The notes beneath the pieces are model-generated. The model did not search any database. It saw only the letters and a list, made by a program, of their open reading frames with translations, and had not been told where the DNA came from. The translations under genes and the position numbers were made by a program. From Flavobacteriaceae bacterium (GTDB taxonomy: Bacteria > Bacteroidota > Bacteroidia > Flavobacteriales > Flavobacteriaceae): 16,306 nt of DNA. Numbering within the stretch: the stretch's first letter is position 1; each line of letters opens with the position of its first letter. Location of the stretch: positions 1 through 16,306 of the forward strand of contig NZQO01000160.1 of the NCBI GenBank assembly GCA_002693605.1, read 5' to 3'. This document shows positions 14,741-16,306 of the stretch, piece by piece.

Positions 14741-15535
14741 ATGAGAAACATACTGGTACCGGTGGGTTCTTCCGAAAATTCAACGAGCAATCTGCAATAC
14801 GCCATCGATCTGGCCCAGCAAACAGACGCTAATGTCTATGTGGTTTCGGTTTTCCAGGAGCTGTCGAAGGTAGGCGGTCTAGCCAAGGTAAACACGCTGT
14901 TGAAGGAAGAGTCTGAAAAGAACCTAAACCAGGTGCTCTCAAAGGTAGATATGAAGGATGTAACCGTTGTGGCCCACCCTATAAAGGGCGGTGGCATCGT
15001 GGAGGGAATTATGCGTTTCCACAAGCATGTGCCTATAGACCTGATGGTGCTTGCGCCGCGCAGTAATTCAATCAGGGAGGAAGTGTACCTCGGAAATACT
15101 TCCGGCAAGTTACTGAAGGGAACGAATATCCCCATTCTCGTCGTGCCCGAAGGCGCGGTATTCAAACAGCCGGCAACTATGTTAATGGCGTTTAAAAATG
15201 GAAATTTCGACAAGAAAACGCTGGAACCGGTAAAGCAATTCGTGAAGCACTTTGGCACCGAGATTAACCTGCTGCACGTAGAAACCCCCGAAACCACAGC
15301 GGAAATGCAGGAAGTAAGCCCGCGGTTAAGCAAGCTTCAAAACCATTATACCAAGGCCGAAAATGCAACGACCTTTCAGGCCGTGCTCGAACACTTTCAA
15401 TCCAACAACCCAGATATACTCTGTGTGGTACGACGGAAGCGTGGCTTCTTCAAAAAATTGTGGGAGAAAAACGTTATCTTGAAAAAAGAATTTCACACCA
15501 GTAAACCTTTATTGGTTTTACAAGTGCAGGAATAA
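14741..15535 (+). CDS. Tandem universal stress protein
   Basis: A 264-residue cytoplasmic protein with two UspA-like domains. Domain 1 (about 1-137) starts NILVPVGSSENSTSNLQYAI, has the DLMVLAPRSN strand, and ends LGNTSGKLLKGTNIPILVVPEG, the usual nucleotide-loop and last strand. The glycine spacing of the ATP-binding loop is only partly kept (LGNTSG, without the earlier Gly). Domain 2 (about 140-264) is more diverged: TMLMAFKNGNFDKKTLEPVKQF, INLLHVETPET and HTSKPLLVLQV, with a basic stretch RRKRGFFKKLWEKN near the end. The tandem layout is common in Bacteroidetes. Such proteins respond to starvation or stress, but their biochemical role is often unclear. A tRNA gene follows closely. Confidence 0.92.
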   Translation: MRNILVPVGSSENSTSNLQYAIDLAQQTDANVYVVSVFQELSKVGGLAKVNTLLKEESEKNLNQVLSKVDMKDVTVVAHPIKGGGIVEGIMRFHKHVPIDLMVLAPRSNSIREEVYLGNTSGKLLKGTNIPILVVPEGAVFKQPATMLMAFKNGNFDKKTLEPVKQFVKHFGTEINLLHVETPETTAEMQEVSPRLSKLQNHYTKAENATTFQAVLEHFQSNNPDILCVVRRKRGFFKKLWEKNVILKKEFHTSKPLLVLQVQE

Positions 15536-15545
15536 AAAAAAGTAT

Positions 15546-15553
15546 TATTTTTG
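15546..15553 (+). promoter_or_regulatory. Putative -7 promoter element of tRNA-Ala
   Basis: TATTTTTG, a perfect TAnnTTTG box, ends 12 bases before the first base of the tRNA, so a transcript would start a few bases upstream of the mature 5' end. No -33 TTG at normal spacing. Confidence 0.5.
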
Positions 15554-15563
15554 CCACCTAAAG

Positions 15564-15639
<76 letters not shown>

Positions 15640-15642
15640 CAC

Positions 15643-15674
15643 AAAGCAAGGTTGAAAAACCTTGCTTTTTTATT
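15643..15674 (+). terminator. Intrinsic terminator after tRNA-Ala
   Basis: AAAGCAAGGTT (15643-15653) pairs perfectly with AACCTTGCTTT (15658-15668) around a GAAA tetraloop, followed by TTTATTT. The 11-bp stem begins four bases after the tRNA, so this ends a single-tRNA transcript. Confidence 0.85.
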
Positions 15675-15709
15675 TACACTACCTTTTATCCTTAGCCATT
15701 AAATCCTTG

Positions 15710-16306
15710 CTACTGCGCCTTCTTCAAAAATGAAATTGAAATATCAACCGCTTCCTGTAACTGAGGAGAAAGTACCGGTTTCTCCCACGGGTGCTTCGTA
15801 TTAAATACATGGTCGGCGTTTTCGATTATTTTAAGACTACTTTGCGAATTCCAACCGTGTAAGGCGTGCGCTTCCGCTACCGGCACGGTGGGATCTTCGG
15901 CGCCGTGAACAATAAGCTGAGGTATTCTAACGCTGCGCACCGCACGTTCTATGGTAAGGCGTTTCTCATTGTCCTCAAAATCTTGATAAAATTGAAATAG
16001 GTGTGGCATCTGTTGTTTGGTCCTTCCATTTTCAATATACTTTACACCTTTTTGTTTCCACGCCGCGAACGCCTTCGTGCCACGATTGAACCGGCTTTTG
16101 TAATCGCTTACCCCGGCCCAGGTGACTACATTCGTAATCCGACGATCTTCGGCTGCCTTGATAAGAACGATTCCGCCGCCGCGACTGTGCCCGATAAGCG
16201 AAATATGCTGCGGTTGAAGTTCTTCCGAAAAAGGGTTCGGGCCCGATAGAAAATCGATTACACGAGCGAGATCATCAAGTTCGATAGAATAGTTATTTTC
16301 CGAAAA
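15710..16306 (-). CDS. Alpha/beta hydrolase, C-terminal part
   Basis: The 5' end lies beyond the right edge; 198 residues plus the stop are visible, translated by hand across the edge. The catalytic triad is complete in the visible part. The nucleophile elbow is GHSRGGG (in LIGHSRGGGIVL). The acid is in HGAEDPTVPV, a typical late-Asp strand turn. The catalytic His is in ENADHVFN. The cap between them contains VVTWAGVSDYKSRF, often seen in dienelactone-hydrolase/prolyl-oligopeptidase-like or acyl-peptide hydrolases. The frame is open from the edge, so the ATG at 16009 is internal. It is probably a cytoplasmic esterase or peptidase-like hydrolase of unknown substrate. It converges on the tRNA-Ala terminator. 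Confidence 0.88.
   Translation of the reverse strand, partial: FSENNYSIELDDLARVIDFLSGPNPFSEELQPQHISLIGHSRGGGIVLIKAAEDRRITNVVTWAGVSDYKSRFNRGTKAFAAWKQKGVKYIENGRTKQQMPHLFQFYQDFEDNEKRLTIERAVRSVRIPQLIVHGAEDPTVPVAEAHALHGWNSQSSLKIIENADHVFNTKHPWEKPVLSPQLQEAVDISISFLKKAQ

Overview
The window looks like chromosomal DNA from a member of the Bacteroidetes, most likely a marine-type Flavobacteriaceae. Four things point there: a secreted protein with a C-terminal type IX secretion (T9SS) sorting tail; several start-proximal -7 boxes of the Bacteroidetes form TAnnTTTG; few Shine-Dalgarno sequences; and typical family variants, such as a short RsmI and a thymidine kinase without its zinc cysteines. Base composition and gene density are even. 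I see no insertion sequence, phage gene, CRISPR array or integration scar, so this reads as ordinary core chromosome.

Left part (1-4594), all on the minus strand: the N-terminal part of a lipoprotein prolyl oligopeptidase, a small DoxX-like membrane protein, aspartate-semialdehyde dehydrogenase (asd), the mechanosensitive channel MscL, alanine racemase (alr) and thymidine kinase (tdk). tdk and alr are almost contiguous and mscL follows closely. A clear intrinsic terminator lies after mscL, so tdk-alr-mscL may be one transcript. asd (diaminopimelate, lysine, threonine) and alr (D-alanine) both feed peptidoglycan precursors.

Middle (4595-7314): a plus-strand group runs divergently from tdk. 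It holds a 252-aa protein of unknown function, the 16S rRNA methyltransferase rsmI, and a uracil-DNA-glycosylase-superfamily protein whose ATG overlaps the rsmI stop. An AhpD/carboxymuconolactone-decarboxylase-like protein converges on it.

Next (7389-11983): a secreted delta-60-repeat protein with a T9SS tail is divergent from the exonuclease gene recJ. recJ overlaps tail to tail with lpxH (lipid A synthesis), which follows queD (queuosine precursor synthesis) in an apparent queD-lpxH operon.

Right part (12094-16306): an EGLN/PHD-like 2-oxoglutarate oxygenase converges on a MATE-family transporter. Upstream is a GNAT acetyltransferase divergent from a two-domain universal stress protein. After that come a tRNA-Ala(GGC) gene with its own promoter-like box and strong terminator, and the C-terminal part of an alpha/beta hydrolase that runs off the window.

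I did not find a clear novel multi-gene system. The points most worth a second look are the unknown protein between tdk and rsmI, the UDG-like protein with four iron-sulfur-style cysteines coupled to rsmI, the PHD-like hydroxylase, and a likely leaderless TTG start for the MATE gene.
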